Source: an uncultured Verrucomicrobia subdivision 3 bacterium
GTDB taxonomy: Bacteria; Verrucomicrobiota; Verrucomicrobiia; Limisphaerales; DASXHY01
Direction of reading: 5' to 3'
NCBI GenBank assembly: GCA_937890005.1
Contig: CALBZA010000029.1
Span: 16,416 to 80,415 of the forward strand
Length of the DNA: 64,000 nt
Shown here: piece after piece, positions 54,590 through 63,819 of the stretch
Position numbering within the stretch: position 1 is the stretch's first letter
Layout of the letters: each line of letters begins with the position of its first letter
The notes under the pieces: generated by a model
Databases searched by the model: none
What the model was told of the DNA's origin: nothing
The model's input: only the letters and a program-made list of their open reading frames with translations
Position numbers and translations under genes: made by a program

Positions 54590-55705
54590 GTGGTCACCCT
54601 CGAAGGCAGCAAAGCGTTTCGCGACCTCAGCCCTGGTGAAATGGAATCATTGCGGCGCGTCGCCAAAGAACAACGTTTCCCTAAAGGCACGGAGATTTTC
54701 CGCGAAGGCGATGCCGGCGACGGCATTTATCTTCTAAAAGACGGAAAAGTCGAAATCCGGCTCGCAGCAGGCACAACGGAAACCCGCGGATTCGCAACCA
54801 TTGCGCCCGGTGAATTGTTCGGCGAAATGGCTGTCCTGGAATTGAAACCGCGATCCGCCACCGCAATCGCGGTTGAGGATTGCATCGTCGAATTCCTGCC
54901 GCGAGATGAGTTGCTCGCCGCCATCGAACGATCGCCGCTTCTGGCCATGTCCCTTCTCCGTGAAGTGAGCCAGCGCCTGCGCGATTTCAACCAGCGTTAC
55001 ATTCAGGACGTGCTCCAGTCCGAGCGCCTCGCGCTCATCGGCCGCTTTGCGCGCTCAATCGTTCACGACATCAAAAATCCGCTCAACATCATCAGCCTCA
55101 GCGCAGAACTCAGCTGCATGGACAAGGCGCCGGCCGAGTCACGCTTCAAATCCGCCGCCACCATCCGCCGACAGGTGGAACGGATCAGCGACATGATCGG
55201 CGAGATCCTTGAGTTCACGCAGGGATCGCGGACGGATGTCATCCTGGCAGAATACGATTACGCGGAATTCATTCGCCAGATTGCCGAGGAATTGAAGCCG
55301 GAGGTGGAGTTGCGGAAAACCAACCTTTCCGTCGGAGATCTGCCATCAATGTTCGTCAGGCTCGATCCCAAACGACTGCGACGCGTTTTTCACAACCTGG
55401 TTCACAACGCGACTGATGCGATGCCCGGGGGCGGACAAATCTGGATACGTGTTGCTGCGAACGACTCGGAAATCGTCACGGAAATCGAAGACAACGGCCC
55501 GGGCATCGCACCGGAGATTGCGGGAAAACTGTTCGAGGCTTTCGCCACGTTCGGGAAGGCACACGGAACCGGTCTCGGCCTTTCGATCTGTAAAAAGATT
55601 ATCGAAGATCACGGTGGCCGAATCTGGACGCGATCCGAACCGGGCCGCGGCGCAATCTTTTGCTTCGCACTTACCGCCGCGCGGAAATCAATAGTCCAAC
55701 CCTAA
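54590..55705 (+). CDS. Histidine kinase with N-terminal cyclic-nucleotide-binding domain
   Basis: The protein has 371 aa from a GTG start. A cNMP-binding (Crp/PKA-like) domain occupies about residues 8-120, with GELFGEMAVLELKPRSATAIA. A HisKA domain has the phospho-acceptor His near residue 160 (RSIVHDIKNPLN), and HATPase motifs HNLVHNATDAMPGGG, EDNGPGI and GTGLGLSICKKII follow. There are no membrane segments, so it is a cytoplasmic sensor. A response regulator partner is not adjacent. Confidence 0.93.
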   Translation: MVTLEGSKAFRDLSPGEMESLRRVAKEQRFPKGTEIFREGDAGDGIYLLKDGKVEIRLAAGTTETRGFATIAPGELFGEMAVLELKPRSATAIAVEDCIVEFLPRDELLAAIERSPLLAMSLLREVSQRLRDFNQRYIQDVLQSERLALIGRFARSIVHDIKNPLNIISLSAELSCMDKAPAESRFKSAATIRRQVERISDMIGEILEFTQGSRTDVILAEYDYAEFIRQIAEELKPEVELRKTNLSVGDLPSMFVRLDPKRLRRVFHNLVHNATDAMPGGGQIWIRVAANDSEIVTEIEDNGPGIAPEIAGKLFEAFATFGKAHGTGLGLSICKKIIEDHGGRIWTRSEPGRGAIFCFALTAARKSIVQP

Positions 55706-55738
55706 AACCTCCAGCCTCGCGCCTGGTGCCTTTTCAGA
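55704..55738 (-). repeat. AGGCNNN heptamer array between convergent genes
   Basis: On the minus strand AGGCACC, AGGCGCG, AGGCTGG, AGGTTTT, AGGGTTG fill the gap between the histidine kinase and mlaD stops. It is the same family as the arrays around the four-helix-bundle gene. Confidence 0.7.
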
Positions 55739-56705
55739 ACAGGCTGTTGACCGCGATTCCAAGCACGCTCAACGGGCCCTGGTCTTCCAGACCTTCCGTG
55801 GCTTTGTCGAGTTTCTGCAAGGTCAGCTTCGCGTTGCGATAAAACTCCTGGTCGTTCACCAGTTTGCCGACTGAACCCTGGCCCTGATTGATCTTCTGCA
55901 AAATCTCCTTCAGGTTCGTCATCGAAGCGGTCGTTTCGTTGTAAAGCGCCGGATCCTTCACGAGCTTGCCAATGGTTCCTTCACCCGCATTCACCTGGTC
56001 CACCACCTTCCGCGCCTCGGCCAGCGTGAGCTTGATGTCATCCGTCGCATACTGAAGATTGCTGACCGTGTTCAGGCTCGAGACGTAAAGGGCGTCGTCG
56101 AAGATCAGCTTGCCCACAGTCCCCTCGCCTTTCGAAATCTGCGATGAAATCGACTGGATATTCGCGATCGTCATCGTAAGCGGCACCTGATTGGCCTTGA
56201 GGAAATCGGTGAACGGTCCGAGCAGATTGTCGATCTTGTCGCCGGTGAAACTGCGCGTCAGGTTTTCGACCCCGGATGCGACATTGTCGAGCTTGGTCAT
56301 GATGGCATTCAGATCCGGCTGCTCGGAGGTTTGGAGAATGGTGTTGTTTTCTGCGATGGGTGCAGACGGCGATCCGAACGTGATCCAGACGGAATTCTGT
56401 CCCATCAATCCGGCGAATCGCACCGTGGCCACGCTGTCGGTCTTCACTCCGGCGCTCTTCCGGATTTTCATGGTCACCTTCACCTTGCCCTCGGCGAGTT
56501 CGATGTTCTCGACACGGCCAATTTCGACGCCCGCGAGCTTTACACGATCGCCCACCTTCAGTTCCTGGACGGTGTTGAACATCGCGTGCATGTGGTAACC
56601 GCGCGTGAACTTCTCGATCCCGCCGATCATCTCCAGGATGAACACGGCGGCGAGCGCGGTCAGAGCCACGAAAATCCCGATTCGGGTTTCCAGTGAATTC
56701 TTCAT
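55734..56705 (-). CDS. mlaD: MlaD-type MCE-domain lipid-transport protein
   Basis: The protein has 323 aa. One N-terminal transmembrane anchor (TRIGIFVALTALAAVFILEMI) is followed by an MCE domain (about 35-115; LKVGDRVKLAGVEIGRVENI). A long C-terminal helical region holds repeated GEGTVGKL, GEGTIGKL and GQGSVGKL units, likely forming a periplasmic tube or lattice as in other MCE proteins. It is the last gene of mlaE-mlaF-mlaD, four bases after mlaF. It presumably moves phospholipids between membranes. Confidence 0.93.
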   Translation of the reverse strand: MKNSLETRIGIFVALTALAAVFILEMIGGIEKFTRGYHMHAMFNTVQELKVGDRVKLAGVEIGRVENIELAEGKVKVTMKIRKSAGVKTDSVATVRFAGLMGQNSVWITFGSPSAPIAENNTILQTSEQPDLNAIMTKLDNVASGVENLTRSFTGDKIDNLLGPFTDFLKANQVPLTMTIANIQSISSQISKGEGTVGKLIFDDALYVSSLNTVSNLQYATDDIKLTLAEARKVVDQVNAGEGTIGKLVKDPALYNETTASMTNLKEILQKINQGQGSVGKLVNDQEFYRNAKLTLQKLDKATEGLEDQGPLSVLGIAVNSLF

Positions 56706-56708
56706 AGA

Positions 56709-57473
56709 TCAACTTTCGTTCAAACGTTTGAAATCCGCGTGCAGAAATTTTCGAATCAACGGATCCGGATTCCCCTTCACTTCGTCCGGAGTTCCCATGG
56801 CGATAATTCTTCCCTCATTGATGACCGCGATCCGATCCGCGACGCCGAATGCGAGATCGCGATCGTGCGAGACAACCAGCGAAGTCACATGAATGCGATC
56901 GTTCAAATCGCGAATCTCCTCACCAATCACCACAGCTGAAAGCGGATCGAGTTCGCTTGTGGGTTCATCGTAAAGAATCAGCTGCGGCTCGATCACCAGC
57001 GCGCGCGCAATCGCAACGCGTTTCTTCATGCCGCCGGAAAGTTCACTCGGCATTTTGTTTTCAGTGCCTTTGAGACCGACGGCTTCGAGCTTCTCCGCAA
57101 CGATCTGAGAGATTTCGTCCGGTGACTTCAATCCGTGTTCGGCGAGGTAAAGTCCGACATTTTCGCCGACGGTCAATGAATTCAACAGGGCGCCGGATTG
57201 AAAGACCATTGCCATGCGGTAGTTATCCATCACCTCGGGCGAACCGATGGGCTTGCCGTTGATCAGGATTTCGCCGGCCTGAGGTTCCTCGAGTCCGATG
57301 ATGTGACGGAGCAGCACGCTTTTGCCGCTGCCGCTCGGGCCCATGATGACGAAGACCTCGCCGGGCTTCACAGTGAAGTCGATGCCCTTGAGCACTTCCT
57401 GCGCACCGAAGCTGCGGCGCAATCCGCGCACTTCGACACTCACACCGCCGTTCTGGGAAAGTGAACCGTTCAT
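56709..57473 (-). CDS. mlaF: ABC transporter ATPase of Mla type
   Basis: The protein has 254 aa. The Walker A is GPSGSGKSVLLRH (about residue 45), the signature LSGGMKKRVAIARAL (about 145) and the Walker B LILYDEPTSELDP. This matches the MlaF/Ttg2A family. It overlaps mlaE by four bases (ATGA). It energises the MlaE permease and MlaD substrate-binding hexamer. Confidence 0.95.
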   Translation of the reverse strand: MNGSLSQNGGVSVEVRGLRRSFGAQEVLKGIDFTVKPGEVFVIMGPSGSGKSVLLRHIIGLEEPQAGEILINGKPIGSPEVMDNYRMAMVFQSGALLNSLTVGENVGLYLAEHGLKSPDEISQIVAEKLEAVGLKGTENKMPSELSGGMKKRVAIARALVIEPQLILYDEPTSELDPLSAVVIGEEIRDLNDRIHVTSLVVSHDRDLAFGVADRIAVINEGRIIAMGTPDEVKGNPDPLIRKFLHADFKRLNES

Positions 57474-58207
57474 TTCAACAGGAGGCGGGTGAGGATGTAA
57501 TCGAACAGAACGATCAGCACAATGGAGTTCACAACGGCCTTCGTGACGGATCGTCCGATGCCGCGCGGTCCACCGCGTGTGACGAGTCCCTGATGGCAGG
57601 AAACCACGCCAATCACGAGCGCGAAGCAGAAGCTTTTGAAGAGGCCGTTGCCGACATCTGCGAGATCGACCACCTCGCGCAGGTTCATGAAGAACGCAGG
57701 GAAAGAAATGTCGATGCGGTTGTTCGCGGCCGAAACCATCGCGCCGCCCAACCAGGAAACGAGGATTGAAAAGATGACCAGGAGGGGCAATGCGATGGCC
57801 ATCGCCAGCATGCGCGGCAGAACGAGGTAATGGATCGGATTGATGTTCATCGTTCGCAACGCGTCGATCTCCTGATAAACGCGCATGGAACCGATTTCTG
57901 CCGCCATCGCTGAACCGATGCGTCCGGCGATCAGAATAGACATCATGACCGGCGCGAGTTCCTTACAGGTTGAAATGCCGACCAGTCCGCCGACGGCGCT
58001 GGCGAGACCGCGCTCGACGAGAATAGGTCCGGTCTGGAGCGCGATGACACCGCCGATGAAGAACGAAAGGATGCAGACCATCAGCAGGCTGGCGTTTCCG
58101 ATCTCGAAGAATTGATCGAACACCTTCTGACGCTGCCGCCATGCCAGGGGCACGGCCATCAGCGTGCGCCAGAACAGGACGACCATTTCACCGATGTTTT
58201 CGAACAT
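57470..58207 (-). CDS. mlaE: ABC transporter permease of Mla type
   Basis: The protein has 245 aa with five or six membrane helices. The MlaE/YrbE signature is LAPVMMSILIAGRIGSAMAAEIGSM, followed by EIDALRTMNINPIHYLVLPRMLA. It lies 46 bases downstream of the WP-repeat exported protein gene, which is probably in the same operon. Confidence 0.94.
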   Translation of the reverse strand: MFENIGEMVVLFWRTLMAVPLAWRQRQKVFDQFFEIGNASLLMVCILSFFIGGVIALQTGPILVERGLASAVGGLVGISTCKELAPVMMSILIAGRIGSAMAAEIGSMRVYQEIDALRTMNINPIHYLVLPRMLAMAIALPLLVIFSILVSWLGGAMVSAANNRIDISFPAFFMNLREVVDLADVGNGLFKSFCFALVIGVVSCHQGLVTRGGPRGIGRSVTKAVVNSIVLIVLFDYILTRLLLK

Positions 58208-58253
58208 AGTCTTTTTTCAACTCACGCCTGCGTTCGGCCAAGGAGGTGCACTG

Positions 58254-59705
58254 CTACTTTCCTTCGGGTTTGTTCGCGGGCTTGAACTTCGCGACCGGAA
58301 TGTAAAGCAGACGCAATCGTTTGGCGTCGGAGTCCGATTGATACTGAAAAAGTCCGAACAGGAGCGAGCATTTTCTGGCTTCCGGCGATGCTTCTCGACG
58401 ATAGAGATTCCACAACAACGACTGGCTCTGCGCCTCTGTCTGCGTGTTGTGTTCCGTCCGCCAGAGCGCCCACAGCTGCGAGTAATTACGCTCAATGCTC
58501 TTGCTGTTGGGAAGCAGCGGTTCAAGGATCGAAAGCACATGGAGCCGGCTGCTGCCGTTGTAGTCGCGGCGATGCGTGAAGAGCGGCCAGGCATCGATGC
58601 GCCGCTGCGCCTTTCCGGTTTCGACATTCTTCTGGCTGATGTCCGAGTAAAGAAAGAACAGGATGCGGGTGCGTTCGCGATCGACGCTTTCGGTGTGGAA
58701 CCGGTTGTATTTGTAAACCGGCCACAGATAAAACGCGCTTTGCAAATTCGTGCTCTGAGCCTGACTGAAGAACGGCCAGACGCGTGAAGTGGTTTTTCCT
58801 TCGCCACGCGCAAATACAACGATCGGCCACGGCAGCTGCCATTCGCGATATTGCTTTTCCCGGTCGTCCACCCGGGAGAAAAACGGCCAGATGATTGTCG
58901 TCGAATCGCGCATGGGCGATCTCTGAAGGCTGTAAAGCGGCAGAACCGCCTGCTGCCAGATGGTGTTCGTGGTGCCGATCTCGGAGGTTTGAGTCAGGAA
59001 AATCGGCCACAGCACAAAACGCGAGTCGCGGCCGCCGACCATCGAAACGTCACCGAACCCGTTTGTTTTCCAGGTGATCTCCTTGTGCTCATGGCCGGTG
59101 ATGGGCCAGAACTGCCAGCCTTTCAACCCGTCGCCTTCACGCAGATGGAAAATCGGATAGACGTAGTTCCGTGTGACGACATCCTTCTTCTTCGTTTCCG
59201 CATAGATTGGGAACGCCACGAAAAAGATCTCGTCGCGCAACAGGCGTTTCTTGAGATGTCCGTATAACGGAACCAGCGCCGTATAATTGTCCGCCGGATT
59301 GTCCGATCGTTGCTGGAAATAAATTGGGAACAGTGTGAACCGCCGCGCTTTTTCCTGCTCCTGATTCTCACCGCCGGCAAAACTGAACAGCTGAAAAATG
59401 TGCCAGCGATATTCCGACCCAAACCGGTCCAGACTTGCAACCGGATAAAAGAAATCCCATTCCTCCGAGTCCGTTCCCGGATCGCTGTGATGAGAATAAA
59501 TCGGCGAAATTGCCCAGGTGTGAGTCTCGTCGCGCTCCTCGGAATAAAAGAGCGGACCACCAATTTCTGTCCGCTCGCCAGGCGCAAGCGTCAGCGGGAA
59601 GCGATCGAAAATAAACCCGGCATTCGCCCAGTCGGAAGCGTTCGCGGAAAAGGAAATTCCTCCCGCCAGAACCACTCCCGCCAGGATTTTGATTGGTCGC
59701 ATCAT
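58254..59705 (-). CDS. Exported repeat protein of unknown function in the Mla operon
   Basis: The protein has 483 aa from ATG 59705. It has a signal peptide (MMRPIKILAGVVLAGGISFSANAS) and then many imperfect units of 30-40 residues centred on WP[IFV] or [FL]P[IL]Y: FFYPVASL, LFPIYFQ, VPLYGH, AFPIYAE, FWPITG, LWPIFLT, IIWPFFS, RVWPFFS, LWPVYKY and AWPLFTH. The alternating aromatic pattern suggests beta-structure, perhaps an outer-membrane or periplasmic barrel. No family name is known to me. Position just upstream of mlaE suggests a role in envelope lipid traffic. Confidence 0.82.
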   Translation of the reverse strand: MMRPIKILAGVVLAGGISFSANASDWANAGFIFDRFPLTLAPGERTEIGGPLFYSEERDETHTWAISPIYSHHSDPGTDSEEWDFFYPVASLDRFGSEYRWHIFQLFSFAGGENQEQEKARRFTLFPIYFQQRSDNPADNYTALVPLYGHLKKRLLRDEIFFVAFPIYAETKKKDVVTRNYVYPIFHLREGDGLKGWQFWPITGHEHKEITWKTNGFGDVSMVGGRDSRFVLWPIFLTQTSEIGTTNTIWQQAVLPLYSLQRSPMRDSTTIIWPFFSRVDDREKQYREWQLPWPIVVFARGEGKTTSRVWPFFSQAQSTNLQSAFYLWPVYKYNRFHTESVDRERTRILFFLYSDISQKNVETGKAQRRIDAWPLFTHRRDYNGSSRLHVLSILEPLLPNSKSIERNYSQLWALWRTEHNTQTEAQSQSLLWNLYRREASPEARKCSLLFGLFQYQSDSDAKRLRLLYIPVAKFKPANKPEGK

Positions 59706-59836
59706 TGAAATGGAGCCGGCATTGAACGAAATGCCGCTATCGTTATCGAGTTGAAAATTTTGCCCAAATATCTCTGCCGGACATAGATATTGACTTTAAA
59801 AATGTTTCTCTTAAGTTCGGTCCACACTTGAGGTTT

Positions 59837-62602
59837 TTACCTCGGTTCCTCCCGACCCAGTGTCGATCGTGCATTTTCGACACTGGGTTGTTTCTTTTGC
59901 CGGTTCGTCAGATTCAACAACGCAGGCACGAACGTCAGCGCCGCAATCATGCACGTGGTCACTCCAACGGCCATCACCGCGCCCAAACTTTGAATCCCCT
60001 GATGCTTCGCAATGATCAGGCTGCCAAAGCCGGCGATGGTCGTCAGACCTGAAACAAAAACCGCCTTTCCAGTGCTCTTGGCCAGAATGCTGGGAGTCTG
60101 TTCCTCTGCGAAACGATTCAAAATGTGAATCCCGTTGGTCACACCGATTCCGATCACCAGCGGCAGTGTCATGATGTTCGCCGGGTTCAACGGGACGCCC
60201 AGCAACCCCATCAAACCACCCAGCCAGATCGATCCCAGGGCGACCGGAATCAACGCAAGAATCACCGACCAGATGCTTCTGAAATGAATCAGAACCAACA
60301 GCACGATCGCCCCAAGCGCATACAGCGCGGCCTCTTCGTAGCTTTTCTTGAGAAGGTCTGTGTAATAGTAGAGTTGCACCGGCGTGCCAGTGACGTTGGG
60401 ATCGATCTTCTGCAGCGCCCGAATAAATTCCTCCTGATTCTCACGCACCCAGACGTCTTTCTTTGGATAAACCTGCAGCAGGAATTTTCCGTTCACTCCA
60501 ATGAATCGGTCGCGCAGAGCCGGTGGCAGGTCGGCGATCTGCAGCGGCGCGCTGTTGTCCTGATTCTTCAACGCCTCGAACGTGTCGCGAATGTCATTGA
60601 AGAGTGCGCGTTGAAAATTCCCCAGCTTTTCCGCGATCTCTTTTGATTTCTCGGCGCCACCCTGATTGATCGCCTTGCGGAGATTTTCGATCTCGCGACG
60701 CAGCGATGTCAGCTGTTCGCTCAATGCCGGCTCGTTGGTGCCCACTTCGTTCAATGCCATCCCGAGATATCCCCCAAGCGAATACAGCGTGCGGCTCAGT
60801 TCAGAGATGTCCACCGGTCGCGGATCCGGCGGGCGAAATGAAATGCCGCGCAGACTTTGTTTGATGTCTCCGATCAACCGCATTTGACTGCTTTGATCGG
60901 CTGCGAGAAACCGCGCGATGGAATCGATCCCGTCCTTTTCCGCGACTACCGGAAGCATTTTGATTTCTTCCTCCAGCCGCACCGCATCCTCAAGATTGTT
61001 GGCCACCACAGCACCGAACAACACCGACTTGTTGGCCGATTGAATGAGCTTGTGTTCGAACTCCACGGCCGGAAGCCCGGCGCTCTGCATGTTCAGCAGG
61101 TTGTAATCGAAATAAAGCCGCGGCAGAAACAATGCAGCACCGATGGTGACCACCCCGACGACCACCGCCGTGCCACGCGGACGCGTCAGCCAGATGTTCT
61201 CAATGCGCGCCCGCGTTTCCGGAATGTCGCCCTGCCGGTGGTCGATCACGTTCTGCCGCCCGCGCAACAGGAGCACCGGGAGCAGCGTCAGCATTGGAAT
61301 CAGACAGATCAGAATACCGCCACCGCAGATGATTCCCATTTCCTGGATGCCTTTGAAGTTGGTCAGCCCCATCGCCAGGAACGCCCCCGCCGTGGTGAAT
61401 GCGCCGGTGAAAATCCCCTGCCCTGTGAACACCATCGCCTTCTTCAGCGCATCGCGTTCGCTCAGGCCATGACGCAGCTCCTCCTCATAACGCGTGATCA
61501 AATGCACGCCAAAGTCGATCGCCAGACCGATCAGGATCGGCACAAACGTGATCGTGAGAATGTTGAGATGCCCGATGACCAGCGTGGCGAAAGCCATCGT
61601 GTAGCCCAGTCCCACCACAAGGCAGATCGTCGCCTTCACCGGACGTCCGGTTTCCTGATATCCGTAAATGAAAATCAATGCGCAGACGACCAGGGAAACA
61701 ATGCTGGCGAGCGTACTGTCGCGCTGGGACTGCTCCATTTCGTCGATTTCCAGAACGGGTTCCCCGGTGACGCCGACATTTAATCCCGGCACTTCGAGCT
61801 TGGTTTCCTCAACAAGCTGCCTCAATCGAGACACCGCGGCCGGATTGTTGTTTTCACCCGGTTTCTGAGCCGGCAACGCATGAGCGGTCACGATGTAGAT
61901 CCGGCCTTCGGCAAAGGTGATGTAGATGTCCTTCTCCGCTTCGCCGGTGGGATCGAACAACGCGGTGATACCCGGTGACGGCGGCGTTCCCGGACGATCT
62001 AAACTGGCCGTTCCCTGACTGATGATCCGTTCCAGCGCGGGAAGCGCCTTGATCATCGATTCGTTTTCGGCGTTCTGCTCGCGCTTCGCCGTGCGGAACT
62101 CCCGATTGATCATCGTGAACAACGAATCCAGATTCGTCGTCGTGCTGAACTTCTGGATGAACGGACGATACTCAGCGAGCGTCAGCTTCAGTTCCGCAAC
62201 GTCGTTGGATGACGCGAAGAGCAGAGCCTTGCTTCCGAGCATCCGGAGGTCGCCCTTGTAGAGCACATGGGTAAACGTGTTCGTTTCGGCCTCCAGCTTC
62301 GCCCCGAGACGCTCTACGAACTGACGGTTCTTCTCCGGGTCCTCGCTTTCAACGACGACCACAAGGTCATCCTGCTGGGGGAATTCCTTGCGGAACTCGA
62401 GGAAGTTTTTGTGATAGCGCTTGTTTGCGCCGACGAGGTTGTCGCGGCTGGTGTCGAACTCAAGAAACTTGACCGTGTAGAAAACGCTCAGGATCAGCAA
62501 CACCACCTGGGACCAGAAGAACAATTTGGGAAAACGGCAGACCGCATCCGCCAGCCGGGCCAGAATGCGTGCCACCAATGAATCGTCCGTAAGCTTGTTC
62601 AT
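59837..62602 (-). CDS. MMPL/RND transporter, HpnN-like
   Basis: The protein has 921 aa from ATG 62602; a GTG at 62635 would add 11 residues. Two six-helix RND halves are each preceded by a periplasmic domain. The first half has DVTLASIV-like DSTLASIVSLVVCALIFIYGYQE and the IDFGVHLITRYEEE motif; the second has GIGVTNGIHILNRFAEE. HpnN-type members export hopanoids and related lipids. It is 131 bases upstream of the WP-repeat gene, so it may be part of a larger lipid-export locus. A 12-bp hairpin lies inside its 3' end. Confidence 0.9.
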   Translation of the reverse strand: MNKLTDDSLVARILARLADAVCRFPKLFFWSQVVLLILSVFYTVKFLEFDTSRDNLVGANKRYHKNFLEFRKEFPQQDDLVVVVESEDPEKNRQFVERLGAKLEAETNTFTHVLYKGDLRMLGSKALLFASSNDVAELKLTLAEYRPFIQKFSTTTNLDSLFTMINREFRTAKREQNAENESMIKALPALERIISQGTASLDRPGTPPSPGITALFDPTGEAEKDIYITFAEGRIYIVTAHALPAQKPGENNNPAAVSRLRQLVEETKLEVPGLNVGVTGEPVLEIDEMEQSQRDSTLASIVSLVVCALIFIYGYQETGRPVKATICLVVGLGYTMAFATLVIGHLNILTITFVPILIGLAIDFGVHLITRYEEELRHGLSERDALKKAMVFTGQGIFTGAFTTAGAFLAMGLTNFKGIQEMGIICGGGILICLIPMLTLLPVLLLRGRQNVIDHRQGDIPETRARIENIWLTRPRGTAVVVGVVTIGAALFLPRLYFDYNLLNMQSAGLPAVEFEHKLIQSANKSVLFGAVVANNLEDAVRLEEEIKMLPVVAEKDGIDSIARFLAADQSSQMRLIGDIKQSLRGISFRPPDPRPVDISELSRTLYSLGGYLGMALNEVGTNEPALSEQLTSLRREIENLRKAINQGGAEKSKEIAEKLGNFQRALFNDIRDTFEALKNQDNSAPLQIADLPPALRDRFIGVNGKFLLQVYPKKDVWVRENQEEFIRALQKIDPNVTGTPVQLYYYTDLLKKSYEEAALYALGAIVLLVLIHFRSIWSVILALIPVALGSIWLGGLMGLLGVPLNPANIMTLPLVIGIGVTNGIHILNRFAEEQTPSILAKSTGKAVFVSGLTTIAGFGSLIIAKHQGIQSLGAVMAVGVTTCMIAALTFVPALLNLTNRQKKQPSVENARSTLGREEPR
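59855..59888. repeat. Perfect 12-bp inverted repeat inside the 3' end of the MMPL gene
   Basis: ACCCAGTGTCGA (59855-59866) and TCGACACTGGGT (59877-59888) enclose ten bases. It encodes part of PSVENARSTLG. It may stabilise the mRNA 3' end or contribute to termination before the WP-repeat gene, but there is no T-run in the transcription direction. Confidence 0.6.
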
Positions 62603-62663
62603 CCAGAGATCTGCCCGTGCGTCTGGAACAACCACCGTCCCGACACGAAATCACCGCCGCCGC

Positions 62664-63392
62664 TCATTCAGGGAACTCGGCGTTGGAATAGACATCCTTC
62701 ACGTCGTCGTTTTCTTCAAGCGCCTCGATCAGCTTGTTCACCGCATTGACCGCGGCTTCATCCTGCAATGGAACCGTCAGAGTGGGAATGTAGGTAATCT
62801 CCGCAGCGGCGGGTTTGATGCCTTTGGCCTCAACCGCCTTGTGCACGGTTTCGAAATTCGCCGGCTCGGTCAGAATTTCATACCCCTGCTCCTCTGTCTT
62901 GAAATCCGCCGCACCGGCCTCAAGCGCCAGTTCCATCAACTGATCCTCGTTGGCAGCATCGCGCGGGACAATGATCTGTCCCTTGCGCTGAAACAGCCGC
63001 GTGACGGCGCCGGCCGCTGCGATCGATCCACCTGCCTTCGTCGCAATGCTCCGGATGTCGGCAGCGGAACGGTTGCGATTGTCCGTGCTCACTTCCACCA
63101 TCAGCGCCACGCCGTTCGGACCGTAAATCTCGTATGTGAGATCCTCGTAGTTGACTGCTTCACCGCCGCCGGTTCCCTTCTTGATTGCGCGTTCGATGTT
63201 GTCCTTGGGCATGCTCGCCATCCGGCAGCGCAGCAGAACCATTCGCAACCGCGGATTCATATCCGGATCGCCGCCCGCGAGTTTGGCAGCGATGGTGATC
63301 TCCTTGCTCAACTTCGCGAAGATTTTCGCGCGCTTGGCATCGATCGCACCCTTGAAGTGCTTAACTTTCGCCCATTTACTGTGTCCGGCCAT
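62664..63392 (-). CDS. yebC: YebC/PmpR-family DNA-binding / translation-associated protein
   Basis: The protein has 242 aa, the normal length. It begins MAGHSKWAKVKHFKGAIDAKR with the conserved AKLSKEITIAAKLAGGDPDMN and NIERAIKKGTG, and GGSIAAAGAVTRLFQRKG in the middle. The family has been described as transcription regulators and as factors easing ribosome stalling; which applies here is unknown. It is upstream of the MMPL gene (61 bases), possibly co-transcribed. Confidence 0.97.
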   Translation of the reverse strand: MAGHSKWAKVKHFKGAIDAKRAKIFAKLSKEITIAAKLAGGDPDMNPRLRMVLLRCRMASMPKDNIERAIKKGTGGGEAVNYEDLTYEIYGPNGVALMVEVSTDNRNRSAADIRSIATKAGGSIAAAGAVTRLFQRKGQIIVPRDAANEDQLMELALEAGAADFKTEEQGYEILTEPANFETVHKAVEAKGIKPAAAEITYIPTLTVPLQDEAAVNAVNKLIEALEENDDVKDVYSNAEFPE

Positions 63393-63407
63393 GGTTTCAA
63401 AAAATTA

Positions 63408-63480
63408 CAGTTGATCGTTGAAAGTTGATGGTTACTAGCCGTCCGGAAGAAACTCCCGCAATCAACCATCCGCCATCAAT
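63408..63480. repeat. Inverted GTTGANN / ATCAACC micro-repeats
   Basis: GTTGATC, GTTGAAA, GTTGATG, GTT at 63411-63434 are in 7-bp phase, and the complementary AATCAACCATCCGCCATCAAT follows near 63460-63479. It fills the gap between the YbjQ-family gene stop and yebC. Confidence 0.65.
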
Positions 63481-63819
63481 TCAGTTCTGCCTCTCCACAA
63501 AAACCGCCGTTCCGTAGCAGAGCACTTCCGTGATGCCCTGCGCGATTTCCGTCGCATCATAGCGCACGCCGATCACTGCGTTCGCGCCGAGCGTTCCGGC
63601 ATGCTGCAACATCTGGTTGAAGGCGTCGCCGCGCGCCCGTTCGCAGAGTTCGGTGTATAGCGAGATGTTTCCGCCAAAGAGGCTTTGAATGTTCGCGCCG
63701 ATGTTTCCGATGATCGACCGCGAACGGACCACGATCCCACGCACAACACCGAACGACTTCGTCACCCGGTAACCGGGGATTTCAAATGCCGTTGTCGTGA
63801 GCGGATGTGTCTGGCTCAT
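63481..63819 (-). CDS. YbjQ/UPF0145-family protein
   Basis: The protein has 112 aa. The family pattern is TTAFEIPGYRVTKSFGVVRGIVVRSRSIIGNIGANIQSLFGG, then ARGDAFNQMLQHAGTLGANAVIGVRYDATEI and YGTAVFVE. Members form pentamers and have no established function. The 181 bases beyond it to the window end contain no recognised gene. Confidence 0.94.
   Translation of the reverse strand: MSQTHPLTTTAFEIPGYRVTKSFGVVRGIVVRSRSIIGNIGANIQSLFGGNISLYTELCERARGDAFNQMLQHAGTLGANAVIGVRYDATEIAQGITEVLCYGTAVFVERQN

Noticed and set aside
60857..61783. A 308-codon plus-strand frame
   Set aside because: It is antisense to the MMPL transporter and is His/Gln/Arg-rich without membrane or domain pattern.
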